64,000 bases of DNA from Rhodocollybia butyracea (Eukaryota > Basidiomycota > Agaricomycetes > Agaricales > Omphalotaceae), in the NCBI GenBank assembly GCA_015501585.1, contig JADNRY010000192.1:59246-123245 (forward strand), written 5' to 3'. The translations under genes were made by a program, and so were the position numbers. Under the pieces are notes generated by a model that worked only from the letters and a program-made list of their open reading frames with translations, was not told the DNA's origin and ran no database searches. Below are positions 47,626-58,440 of the stretch, piece by piece. The number at the start of each line of letters is the position of its first letter. The stretch's first letter is position 1.

Positions 47626-48822
47626 AGACCGACTTGATAGTATGTAACCAAAGGAGAAATTCTTGATCATCACGAACTGGGAATACAACAACGAACAAAC
47701 AGAAGACAAGGCAAATTTGACGGAGGGCACCCCTTTTCACAAGTGAGGTCGCTGATAGTGAGAGTCTCCTGGGTAGCCCCAATATTGGTGTCGCAGATCT
47801 CTCCTTTTCCGCCTTGTGAATCTAAGGAAGTTCGAGGGAGACATGCACCCACCCGAGAAGCTGACAGCAGACAAGGGTGGTTGTCTAGGTTGATGCCGAG
47901 GAGTGCAAGGAAACTAAGGAAACTTTACTATTAACGCCTCCGAAGGCCTTGAAGCCCCTAACGGCGTATACGTGCATGCGTTACACAGCGACGGCGACAG
48001 CGAAATATGCGAAACTTCAAACTCCAGCTGGATGAGTCGGAGCAAGACCGTAGACTCCTATAATCAACGTAGTGTCCCGCAAATTCTTGCCTTGGGCTCA
48101 GCGGACATCATATATCATCTGGGCACTCGAAGATGATCGATGATTCAGAGCCACCAAACATGTACACGCCATCTCCAAATGGCCACTGCAAACTAGAAAC
48201 AAACCGAATCGGAGCAACGCACCTACCTGCACTCGTCGGATGTCCGTAAGGAAATACCTCCCCGCTTTTTCCCATTCCGTCGCGTTCCATTTTCTAGTCC
48301 CGCATATCCCGTATCTCACGACCCTCCATCACGATCGTCATTCCCATTCTCAAGTGGTGGTCTTTCCAAATTCCAAGCGCCTAAAGCGATAACGCGACCT
48401 GTATGTTATGGATGATGATATAGCGTGTCCAACTTTCCTGACTGGGTTGTCGACTGGCCCAGCTGCTGTGTGATTCGATAAATGGTTTGTCGGTGGAAGA
48501 TCCAGAGAGAAGATATAGTCCAATGTGTCCTATTTGGCATTTGAATGCACGGGGAGCGGGAGATGAGGAAGTGGCTTGATGAGAGTGTGATTGCGGACGA
48601 GTGGATGAACAGGTGAGGGCGTAATCGAGAGAAAGCAGATAGAGATGATTAGGAGATAATCTGTACATCGTTTTTGGATAATATAACATATAATATATCG
48701 AACTTTATAGCATCTAACGTCTAAGTCAAGAGGTCAAACAGAAGCGAAAAAACGGAAAAGATGGAAACAGGCATGAAACTGACGAATCACCGCATCGGTC
48801 TACTAGTTCGAGCCCCTTCAGT
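47626..48822. other. intergenic, nothing recognised
   Basis: Only short open frames on both strands are present, none with family features. Confidence 0.45.
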
Positions 48823-50132
48823 TCACCGCATTCCTCTAGCTCCCTCCATCCCCCTCCTCAACAGCTCCAAAGTCTCCAGATTCCGCCTCCTTCTCACCTC
48901 AACACCTCCACTCATCGCCTCCTCCCACCACCTCTCTCCCTCCGGAACGTCCTTCCACCCCCCACGGAAGAAATCCCTCAGTTTTTTGATACTCCCTCCG
49001 TGCGTCCGCGAGGATATGGCTTGAACCTGAGACCAGTGCGGAGGGGGGTTGGTAGCGGAATACGTATCGAGGGCGGAGGGTGCAGGAGGCGCGCCGAGCC
49101 CATTCGCAGCGAACACAATCGCCGGCGGGACCGTTATGCGGCCCATCTTGAAGCACATCTGCGATACGGTGACTGTATGGAGCGTGGCGCCGTCGGGTTC
49201 TTCCGAGGCGAGCAGTGCTGCGGTTAGTTTGGCCATGTCAGTAGGCGGTGCGGGGGCGTCGGTAGGGAGTGCGGGTGTGCTGGACATGGAAACACCGCTT
49301 GAGTTTATGGGAGCGTGGAAGAAGGATGCCGATGAAGAAGAAGAGGTATCGATGTCTTTTTTCGCCAGGTTTTTGGATTTGGTGCTGCGTTTTGGTTTCG
49401 AGACGAAACGACATACGATGTATATCTAGAAAGTCAAACGTTGAACCCATGAAACGTACGAATATACACGGTGCGGCGACGTACCCACTTGTCATCCCAA
49501 GCCTCGAGCGTAATCCTAATTTCGTACCTAGCCATGATAGGAATTTCGCGTACAAAATGGAAATGTGTGCCGGCCAAGGGTATGACTCCGCCAGCAAGGA
49601 GGAATTTCGGTAACAATTGGGCGGCCAGTTTGAATCGGGCGCCGTCCAGTGCCTGAGTAGAATTAATGGTACTGTTAGCTGAGATTTCATCGAAAGATTT
49701 TGGGAAACAAGTATGCGCACCTTGGCATAACTAGAGTTACTGAGATGGAAATTATAGTCGCTTTCATCGATACCTTGTTTCAAAACGCGTTAGACTTGAC
49801 CTACAAAGATATCAAGCCACTCACTAGCCCATGAACGAAACACTCTCGACTGGAACGGACTAGCTCCAATTGGCGTCAACGAATCCACCCACTTTTCGTA
49901 CGCTTTTTCTTTAGCTGATTTAGATAGAAACATCGCTTTGAGGTTGAAAAGCCCATTGCCCAGCCCATATGTATATCAACGGTCGGAAAACGCGAACTGG
50001 TAGGAAGATTAGTAAATGTCAGACAAAAGTCGTTGGTAACTCGAGAGGCGCACAATGCCAGACAAAAGGGAAAGCACGGATATTCAGGAGAAGAAGGATA
50101 GTTAGCAGCCACTGGACAAGTTGGCTGAGCAT
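48823..50132 (-). CDS. THEM6-like / 4HBT-fold thioesterase-related protein
   Basis: The protein resembles the THEM6 group of the hotdog (4HBT) thioesterase superfamily, membrane-anchored proteins of unsettled activity. An N-terminal helix (MLSQLVQWLLTILLLLNIRAF, start at 50132) is followed, after an intron, by FRVFRPLIYIW. Then come KEKAYEKWVDSLTPIGASPF, SIDESDYNFHLSNSSYAK (the hotdog signature region), LLAGGVIPLAGTHFHFVREI, RYEIRITLEAWDDKW and, after an intron, IYIVCRFVSKPKRS. The C-terminal half is rich in Ser/Pro/Ala and ends RRGMEGARGMR. Between FRVFRPLIYIW and LKAMFLSK the frame shifts by one base with no splice that fixes it (near 49965). This is either a real lesion, a sequence error, or an exon junction I missed. 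Confidence 0.68.
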
Positions 50133-51082
50133 CTTGACGGAAAGAAGCAGAGATGTGAACCGGCTATATCTTCCCGGTGAAATAGATAAGATAAGATAAC
50201 CCGGCGGCTGATTAATTTGAGCAATCCTCATATATGCTTGTGGTCAAGCTTGTGGTATTCTAAACGTTCATGCATATAAGCTATCTGTGGTGAATTTAAT
50301 CAAAAATTCAGCGCCTGTATGCTATTTCGGGAGTCAGAAATACTTATTCGGAGGTTTCTAGTTTAACAATGACAGCGCTGGCACCAAGGCTGGCACTGAC
50401 GCGGACGAAGTAGTTGACATATTGGCTGCTAACTATGTAATTTATAATATTTGCATACGTAGGTCAATGTTATGCTGACTCCTGAGGAGAAAACATGTGA
50501 GATCTAAATAAAACTAATCTAAAGACCCGAAACTTCAAAACATCGCAAAAACATTGAGCAAACGGGAGCAGACGGCTGTACTGTGGCAAATTTACAAGCG
50601 CACATGAAGTGACGGGGAGGAGGATATCGGTTGGATATCAAGAGTATATGATCTTGTTCCACTGGTACTGAACATCGGCGGACATGCAAGACGAAGATGC
50701 AAGGCGAATCAAAAGCGGACCTGTGTCCATACTATGTGATAAGTATCTGGTACCCTGGACTCGTTATTGTAAAGCTGTTGAACTGCGATGAACTGAGATC
50801 GCTAGTATGAAATCTATATCAGGGTTGGTAATTTTTGAGAGAGGAATGTCTAGTCTGTGGAACTCGACTAAGTGGAGTGGGCGTGATTACCGTATGAGGC
50901 TCAGGAGCAGAAAGATGTACTAGACGAGAAGGCCCTGAGGATATCTAATTAGAATCACAACCATTTGTATCTATGGCACCATACACTCCTTGATATGAAA
51001 ACAATTACCCTTGTATCAAAGTATACTATCCGAAGACTGTCAGCAACGAAAATAAATGAAAGCACCTAGGCTCTGTGTTATA
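50133..51082. other. intergenic, nothing recognised
   Basis: This is AT-richer sequence between the F-box gene 3' end and the THEM6-like promoter. I see no coding signal. Confidence 0.45.
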
Positions 51083-52293
51083 CTAAATATCACTCCCTAA
51101 TCCAAAGCCAGAATGCCCCAGAACTATAATGCCCACCAGTCCATAAGGTAGGATCATCCCCGTGTACTCCCAGCCGAAAGCCCGGTACTGTTTGACAAAA
51201 CAAAAGGTGCCCTCCGATTGCTCATCGACTGTTCCTTGAATAGTGAACGGCCCAACTCGGTCCACACCGTTTCCGCTGAGCTCATGAGTGTGGTGCGGCA
51301 GGCCATCCACACGAGAAAGGGATAGAGTCAAGGACATTGGATTGTCACAGTGCCGATTAGGTCTGCTTAGGCCAATCAGAGGATGCGCATAGAATGGTTG
51401 GCAAGCGCAACGTACCCGTAGGTGTAGTAGCCAACCCAATCATGTTTACCCTCGAATTGCGCGAGACATCTTTCCAGGTAGTTTGGTGAAACTGGTGTTA
51501 GGCTCGGGCTCGGGAGTATGGCGGGTAGGAGTGCATTTCGTCTCCCTCCCAGGAAGTCGACCATTGCGATGTGTACCGTCTGGTATAGTGCCTGTTTTGA
51601 GGTAACTCTCTCTCCGTTCTTCAGCAGGGCCATCAGCTCAAGGGACACGATCAATAGATCGAAGTATTGTACTTACTGCCAAGTAGTAATGGTCCACTTT
51701 CCCGCACCGAACGCCGTATAAAACTCTGAGCGTCGTCTTGGGAATTGTCCGCGCGTTGAAAGTCAAGCCCAAAGTCAAGCCTAGGAAGTAGGCGGACAGG
51801 CCCAGGATGTTGGTCGGCGAGCTGGTGAGCTGGTACTGCTGCGCTGCAGATATCAATGCCAACTCTGTTGTATCTGCAGAGAGACCTTTAAAAGCGATCG
51901 CAGCACGACCGGCTGGAGATCCTGCAATACGTTTGATGTTATGGTTAACTATACTCTAGTTAGCGACAGTCCAGTGAGGCGATAACCGGTTTTACCATGC
52001 TCAACTACCATGTTCTTCAGCAGCTCGAATTTTTCGTCCGAAAGATCTCCATCTCGGAGGCAGTCTTCACGTCGCCGCAACTCCACCAATGGATCGAAAT
52101 TGGGATCTCGATGGAAAGCATGCAAGTCAAAGTGGCTGGCAAAGACGTTAAGCCAGATAGTGGGAGTTTCGAAGACAATTTGGTGAATGTTGCGGCATGT
52201 GCAAGCCAGAGGGACCAAACTGGATGAGCCACTTTCGCTGGTCAGCGCATTGCAGATGGAAATGAGAATGTCGTTGGGGAGAGTGGATAACAT
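51083..52293 (-). CDS. F-box protein
   Basis: The N-terminal F-box (MLSTLPNDILISICNAL, LVPLACTCRNIHQIV) recruits Skp1 for SCF ubiquitin ligases. Exon 1 ends GKTG-type at a donor near 51989, and exon 2 encodes SPAGRAAIAFKGL and LRVLYGVRCGKVDHYYLA. Exon 3 gives CLAQFEGKHDWVGYYTYG. After a further intron the last exon reads MSLTLSLSRVDGLPHHTHEL, SGNGVDRVGPFTIQG and YGLVGIIVLGHSGFGLG. The WVGYYTYG plus GxGxDxVGPF arrangement recurs in Agaricomycete F-box proteins. The length is about 340 residues. The substrate is unknown and no lesion is seen. Confidence 0.75.
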
Positions 52294-53319
52294 TACTCAC
52301 CAGGTGGCGCCAAGGAGCAGTTAATAGTTATGGGCCGCCAAAGCCGAGTCGTTTTCTTGGAGATTCTTGGCAGTGCCACCTCTCGTCTTCCTACGCCCCT
52401 TCCGGCGTTCAAAAGTTCAGGTGATATAGCCTAGATAAGATAACCTTAGGCGCACGATCACTACGCCTTTCCCAAGCCGATGCTGTTTTTGAATGTCTGG
52501 GAAGATACCTCCCCCTCACTTTGATGTCAATGATCCCCTAGCACTCCAAGACTCAGAACTCACCCCTGTAGGCTCAACATGCACCTTTTGGAATACGACG
52601 TATGCTTCCACAACAACATTTGTCAGTAAACCACGAACCACTTCCTCGCAGATACTCTCGTACAGCTCCCCCCTATCCCTAAAACCTAATGTAACGTAGC
52701 CTAATCTCCCTGCTGACACTGATTCGAAAGGTCCACAGCAATTAGCGATTCGATATTAGGAATTTGGCAATGATTTTTAACCGCCTTCTAGCGTTGGCAG
52801 TCATGATCTCAACCGAGCCCAAGGAGAAAGTTTTTTTTGAAGCGAAGATAGTTGCTGTGTCTAAGTGTGTGTGTCCTTTTGGTGCAGTTTGGTCTGTCAA
52901 AAGACACGTCGTGCGGTTGGAGTGGTGCAATTGAGATCTGACGGTGTTCGTCATCGAGAGAAGATTCGCGAATTTCAAGTTATTTCGAGTATAATCCAAA
53001 TCGCAGCGGTGAGAGGTTCAGTGTGAGCAGCCGCCAAAGGCAGATGTCCATCGGGCCAAGGGAGTAGAATCAGGCGTGTCAGGAGAGGTAAGACTGAGTA
53101 AGCGCGATCAAAGTTTCGAGTCGTCTTGAGCTAGAAAGATTTTTTTCTCGTCAGAATAGGCATATTGGTCAAATTGTCTACAACGCACCACTTCGGAGAC
53201 GGGGTACATCTCTGGTTTTGGTACATACTCAACCGAAATCAACTAGAGCTCCACGAAAGATACGAGTCTCGAAGAAACAATCATGATATCCACTTTGCTC
53301 GCCAAGGATAGCATCTCCT
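52294..53319. other. intergenic with a membrane-gene fragment
   Basis: This interval holds the F-box promoter and, at 52488-52692, a remnant of the 58441 gene. The remainder shows nothing recognisable. Confidence 0.5.
52488..52692 (+). pseudogene. internal fragment of four-helix membrane protein gene
   Basis: The fragment matches 59464-59670 of the parent. It reads PLALQDSELTPVGSTCTFWN as the parent does, and then SSQILSYSSPLS. An internal deletion joins WEDT to HFDVND. It is an isolated piece of the extracellular domain with no surrounding exons. Confidence 0.8.
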
Positions 53320-53857
53320 TCATCTGCGAAATCTCCAATTCACGGCCAAATCTCCCTCTTTTAAGTTGCCGGTAGCGGTTGTATCCCAAAATACCCGAAA
53401 TCCGGACATGTGTTCGGCCAGTTGCTTTCGACAGATGTCATAGAACTGGCCCATGCGTAGCCCATCGGCCAACAGCATCTCGAATTGATGGTCATCCCTG
53501 TACAAAGAATGACTCTGCGTTACTAGCATTCGTCGTTCGATGCAACAAGAAATCCCGTGGATAGGACGCCAGAACCATTCCCGTGAATTCAAGTCTTCTA
53601 TAGCTCTCGGGACCAGCCTTGTTAAACCACAGCGGGGAGAGGTCTGCCAGAAGTGGTTTATGTATTCGTTCGCTTTCTGTATTCCACGTTGGCTGGAAAT
53701 GTGATACTTGTTGGATCGAGGGTGATTGAACAATGAGGTTGTGCCAAGCGTGACTGACAAGCTGGGCCGCTACGAGCAAGCTACGCATATCGAATAGACA
53801 CAAGATTTTGTCCAGCAGCTCGGGGACTCTGAGTACTGCGTTAGAGGCAACGAACAT
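53320..53857 (-). CDS. short F-box protein
   Basis: The protein has about 155 residues. It starts MFVASNAVLRVPELLDKILC and continues DMRSLLVAAQLVSHAWHNLI, a good F-box match. An intron at about 53492-53560 joins GMVLA to DDHQFEMLLADGLRMGQFYD. The C-terminus is GDLAVNWRFRR. It is shorter than most F-box proteins and lacks an evident substrate domain, so it may be truncated. Its immediate upstream region is a copied piece of another gene (53890-54130). A more decayed relative lies at 56347. Confidence 0.6.
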
Positions 53858-53889
53858 CGCAGTCAGAAGAAACCCGGATGGAATATTAG

Positions 53890-54130
53890 CGCCAGTTCTC
53901 ACGGTTAATCTCGTCTTCCATCTCACCTTGATATCTGCCAACCATCTACATTTAAGCCATCTACATCTAATATCATATCCTGGGTCATCGCGATTGAACT
54001 CGGTCGGAAAGTTGTGTGGAACGACCGAAGAAGAATCGACCACAGATTCAAATTCGGTTTGGGAATGACCGGACTGGGATTGCAGGGACAGGCTGGCGGA
54101 CTGCTGCTTGGTGAATCACATCTGCTGCAT
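53890..54130 (-). pseudogene. copied 3' fragment of the unknown gene at 61425
   Basis: On the minus strand the fragment reads FESVVDSSSVVPHNFPTEF, matching FESVADSSSVVPDYFTTEV of the gene at 61425-62537. The block GCGCCAGTTCTCACGGTT (53889-53906) also recurs at 61144. The frame stays open into the F-box gene start, so a fused transcript is possible. Confidence 0.65.
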
Positions 54131-54413
54131 CAGATATTCCTACTTACAATCCTATCTGCCGCGTACTTGTTGGTGCCACGTAGCATGGCCTCCAGTTTAT
54201 TTTTGCAAATGTACTGGATAGATATCACTTCAGTCCCATCATACTGAAGTGCGATGAAACATTTGTTGAAAGTTGCTGAGAAATCATGTTTCTTAAGAAG
54301 CGAACACAGTATCTAGCTACCGAGTACTGAGTACTGAGTAGCAGCGGTTGAGTCGACATCGCTGTTCAATAAAAAAGGAGGCTTCAAGTTTTTACTTCTC
54401 CCCGGGTTCTTAT

Positions 54414-56021
54414 ATGGACTATAACTTTGAGTTAGAATCGAGGTTTGTAGTTGTTCTCACTGCTGTTTGCCGTGACTGACATCATCTAGTCGTGCTGGAA
54501 GCGCAATATTTGTGTCTTCCTTGGGCAAGTACCGACAAAATTTGCCAACGATCCTTTGAATTGAGTCTCGTTCTTTCATAGTCTTCCTCTTATATGATCA
54601 TCTCCTTACCTTGGGTAAACCATTTGCTCTCGTTTGCGACTGCTTACACGAATTCCCTACCATCAGGCTCCGAAATAAGGCTGCTCTGGAAGCGCCCTAG
54701 AAATGCTGGCGGATACCTTTTTTTTGTCAATCGTTATCTTGCTCTCGGCAACATAGTGATAGCAATTGCCTTGTTCTCCCCTTCTTTCGCGCCGTCGGTG
54801 AGTTGATTGCTTCCATATCATAATTTATACGAGAGTTTCCGTTGCATCTTTCTAGACGTAGGTACCAAACAGCGAGCACCTCTGCAGCCTTTGCCAATCT
54901 GAAAACTTGCTTGTTCAGCTGTCGATCTTTGGACATTTATTATCGGGTGTACGCACCGGTCTCTGAAGGCATAGCTACTGGCAAGTGCATACATGTACCT
55001 CTCGTTCCTACAGTGATTCAAATTTTGGATTGATAGCTCTTTTTGCTCTCCGGGTCTATGCACTATATGGTTGTAGAAGGATTGTCCTCGTTATCTTCAT
55101 GGGTGTTACAATCATTGGTACCGCCATAGTCATCTGGGTGAGTTGAATTTTCATGTCCCTTTGCCAGTATTCAGGAGTCATGAGTAGCTCATTAGCCAAG
55201 ATCTTGCAACGTCCCCAAATCAGGGCTGCCAACTCATTTTGAGTCCAAGCAAGTGAGGATCCGACATTCCTGATTTTCAGTGATTGTCTCTAATTGATCT
55301 AATTGATGATCCAGCGCGTCTGGTGAGCTTCAATGCGATGGATTTTCAGATACCACAATCTTACACGCTTAGCAGGTGCAGCTATAAGCTGGGGGTGCTT
55401 TCTCGCGGCGGATTCATTCCTGTTTGCACTGACTATGCATAAAGTATACCGGGCATATATCTCGTCTAGGGAAATTCAATCAAGGAATTCACTATTTTCT
55501 GTTCTCGTATGCAATGGTGAGTAGCTACAGTAGTGCACTTTTCGCCTGTTAACCCCTACTATTTTAGGTTCCCTTTATTTCCTGTAAGATTTATGTTTGT
55601 CTGAGGCCGATGGATTTACCCCAGGCATAATGATAATCAGGATCATGATGTTGTCAAACGGGACAAACATTATCTCCCTAGTACTGGTGAGTTTGTTTGC
55701 CAAGTTATCGTTTTTGCATAATTGACTCTTTGGGTTGATTTGCCTACCAGATTCGCAGTGTACGTCTTACCTCCTAGTACTTGCTTGTCCTGTAACACCT
55801 ATACCGTACCAGACTTTTCAAGGAAATTTTCACCTTTGGTGGGATGGTACGTTATGGCATACTCTGCAATATCTGTGCTAATGATGTACCATAGTCTGTC
55901 GGTAACCCTTACGTCGCGGATGATCCTCAATCTACATGAAGCTGCAGAAACGGGTATCTATACTCAGGTCGATTATACAGCGATTTCGGAAATCGCATTG
56001 GTTTTTCCAGCAGAAAGTTGA
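54414..56021 (+). CDS. DUF6533-type seven-helix membrane protein
   Basis: This Agaricomycete integral membrane family is of unknown function and receptor-like in topology. The N-terminal signature YDHLLTLGSEIRLLWKRP plus LFFVNRYLAL is the DUF6533 hallmark. I assemble about eleven exons: MDYNFELES at 54414, then RAGSAIFVSSLVFLL, the signature, VQLSIFGHLLS, ALFALRVYALYGCRRIVLVI, GCQLILSPS, an eight-base exon, GAAISWGCFLAADSFLFAL, a short exon joining to LIMMLSNGTNIISLVL, FSRKFSPLVGC and LSVTLTSRMILNLHEAAETG. It ends FPAES. One intron (54526-54581) needs a GC donor (GCAAGT). No frame-breaking change is required. An inverted second copy runs off the window end. Confidence 0.72.
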
Positions 56022-56346
56022 ACCGGGTCGGAAGTTTCTTGTTTAATAACAAAACCGGAAAACCTCTAGAGGGGCTATGGGTCGTCGCCGGATTGTAGTG
56101 CTGTGATGTTTGAGCTCTGGCCTTGAGACCCTGAGGAATGTGCTCATTTAGTAGAGCAGAAGATTCCTAGTTTTCCTATCTTTTCCATGATGGTATATAT
56201 ATATATTAGTTTTAGGTGCAATGCGTTTGCTTTGACTGAAAATAACGTTTAGCGCCCGAGAGATGATGGTGCTGAATTACATCGAGTAGGCCTTTCTTTT
56301 TCCATCATGATGATCACAACATAACGCCTTTCTTCTCTTGACTACA
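56022..56346. other. intergenic, nothing recognised
   Basis: This short spacer lies between the DUF6533 gene and the F-box pseudogene. A (TA)n run sits near 56196-56206. Confidence 0.5.
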
Positions 56347-56800
56347 ATGTTTATTGCCGCTAACGCAGTACTCAGGGTCCCGAGCTGCTGGACAGAACTT
56401 TGTGTCTGGTCGATATGCGTAGCTTGCTGGCGCGGCCCAGCTTGTCAGTCGGGACTGATACAACCTCATCGTTCAATCCCGCGATCCAACTTTGCTGCCA
56501 AAGCGGAACACAGACAGCAAACGAATCCAGAATCCGCTCCTAGCAGAGCTTTTCCCTCTGTAGTTTAACAAGGTTGGTTTCGAGTTCCCGGAAATGATTC
56601 TGGTATCCGATCGACAAGGTTTCAAGTTGTTGAGAGAGAGTGCAACCGTCTTGCACAGAATGCCGGTCTTGGAATGCTGGTAACACAAACGCCTGTTCTT
56701 TGAGTGGGCATCTGGAAAAAGAATCGTGATTGCGCACCAGGGATGGTCGGAGTTCCGAGGTTATGCATACTTGGGCGGGTTTCATGACATTGTTCAAAAG
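56347..56800 (+). pseudogene. decayed F-box gene related to the one at 53320
   Basis: The plus strand begins MFIAANAVLRV, as in the F-box gene at 53857, and then loses one base in CCCGAGCTGCTGGACA, which shifts the frame. Later blocks still align, such as GTTTAACAAGGTTGG near 56563. Several further indels remove any coding capacity. Confidence 0.7.
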
Positions 56801-58440
56801 CAGCTGTTCGACGCTGTACTGATACTAAGACTATAAGTAGCACTAAAAAGGGTAAGTATGACTGTAAACTATGAAGGAGATGTCGATGAACTTGGAGATG
56901 CCGTGCTTGGCAAGAAGTGGATAAGGTATGTGGGACAAACCGGATACTCCGTCTCCGAAGTGGTAGTTCACAAACCGAATTACGAATCACCTTCTGACAC
57001 TGGTAATTCTACGCCATTGGCCCGATGGACGTCTAGCTTTGGTGGCAAGCCGTATCCAACATCATGGTAGAAGGCGACAGAACCTATAGAATTTCTTGCA
57101 TCTGGGGATTTAAAGTGTATACGACACACACTCTCAGACGCATCCTGAAACTCTTTATCCATCCTGAATCGTGAGCGATAAAGCACTTCGTATCATCCCC
57201 GTTCATTGAGCTATCTTTCAAACGCTTCCCGGGAACCTTTGTGCAAACTCAGAGCTCATCACTAAAATACAACGATTTTATCCAACTCGACTGCAATATC
57301 TACTTGAAGATTCCATGGAACGAACAACTATCCTCTTGTACTGTGCAGTGTAATGCTGCGTGGCCTAGTGGCACTCACAGGGCAATGCAGGTCTTTGTGC
57401 CTCTTACCTCCGCTTCGACTCGATGACCCTTCGAAGACAGTAGAAGTCTCACGAGTTTGCATCCAGATAAGTAGTGCAACAACTGGCACACTGATTTTCC
57501 GGATTCGGGAGGATTACTGAGGATTACTGCCGGCGGAATCAACCAATACATACGAGGACAAATGGATGCCGCTAAACAATAACCGTCTTACGCTTCCTTT
57601 CCTACTCTTCGCTTATATACTTGTAGACATGTTGAAATGAGGTGGTGAGGAGCTACCTGCGATGAGCCTGATGTAGCGAGTCAACCAGTATCCCTTATAG
57701 AGCCTGTTGACCTGTGTGAATGAGCGTGAATTACCCCGAAGTAGAGGCCTGCCGTACCAGGAGGCTGTTTTGATGGGTTGTAGTTGGTGTCCAAAGCTGA
57801 CACGAACAGATAGATCAAATTCATTAATTTCCAGCTTATACACCGCAGATCAATACCCTTCAATACCATTGTGGAGAAAAGCCATGAGGTGTAAAGATAT
57901 AAAGACTTCAAAAAGTCTTGAAACTTGAGAACATTATTCAAAGTGCTGTACCGTGTCAAAATTACGATCAAGCCTGGGTGATGGACGGCTGGACTATCGG
58001 ACACGGAGGATATAACTATTTATTTACTCAATTTTCTTGTTCAAGTTCATAAACTTCGGGGGAGATACGAGGTGAACCCGTGTCCATAGTTCTAAAGACT
58101 TTGAATGGCGATACCTCAAATAATTGTCTTGGAGCCTAAATTGGATTTATAAAAAGATGGACAGCGCCTCTATGCTTCCCATAATAAAAGCCCTTGAAAG
58201 ATCAAGAGAAGAAGCCCCCCGTTTCTGCAGAACGTCTTATTGACAGAGAGGTAAGAGTTTTATCCCGTGCATTTCCGAAGATTGGCCGATTTCCGATCCA
58301 CTAGACTTGAAAGCACAAACGGGAAAACACAAACGGGAAAGCTCCCTTCTGATTTTGCAGCAAAAAGTAAGCTTCAGTCAGTACCGTTTCCGAAACAGCA
58401 TACTCAGTCTGACAGATTGTGTTTGGTAGCTTGACCGAGT
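56801..58440. other. intergenic, nothing recognised
   Basis: No family resemblance was found in the short frames here. The last 50 bp are the 5' flank of the membrane gene, copied at 45800 and 47405. Confidence 0.45.
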
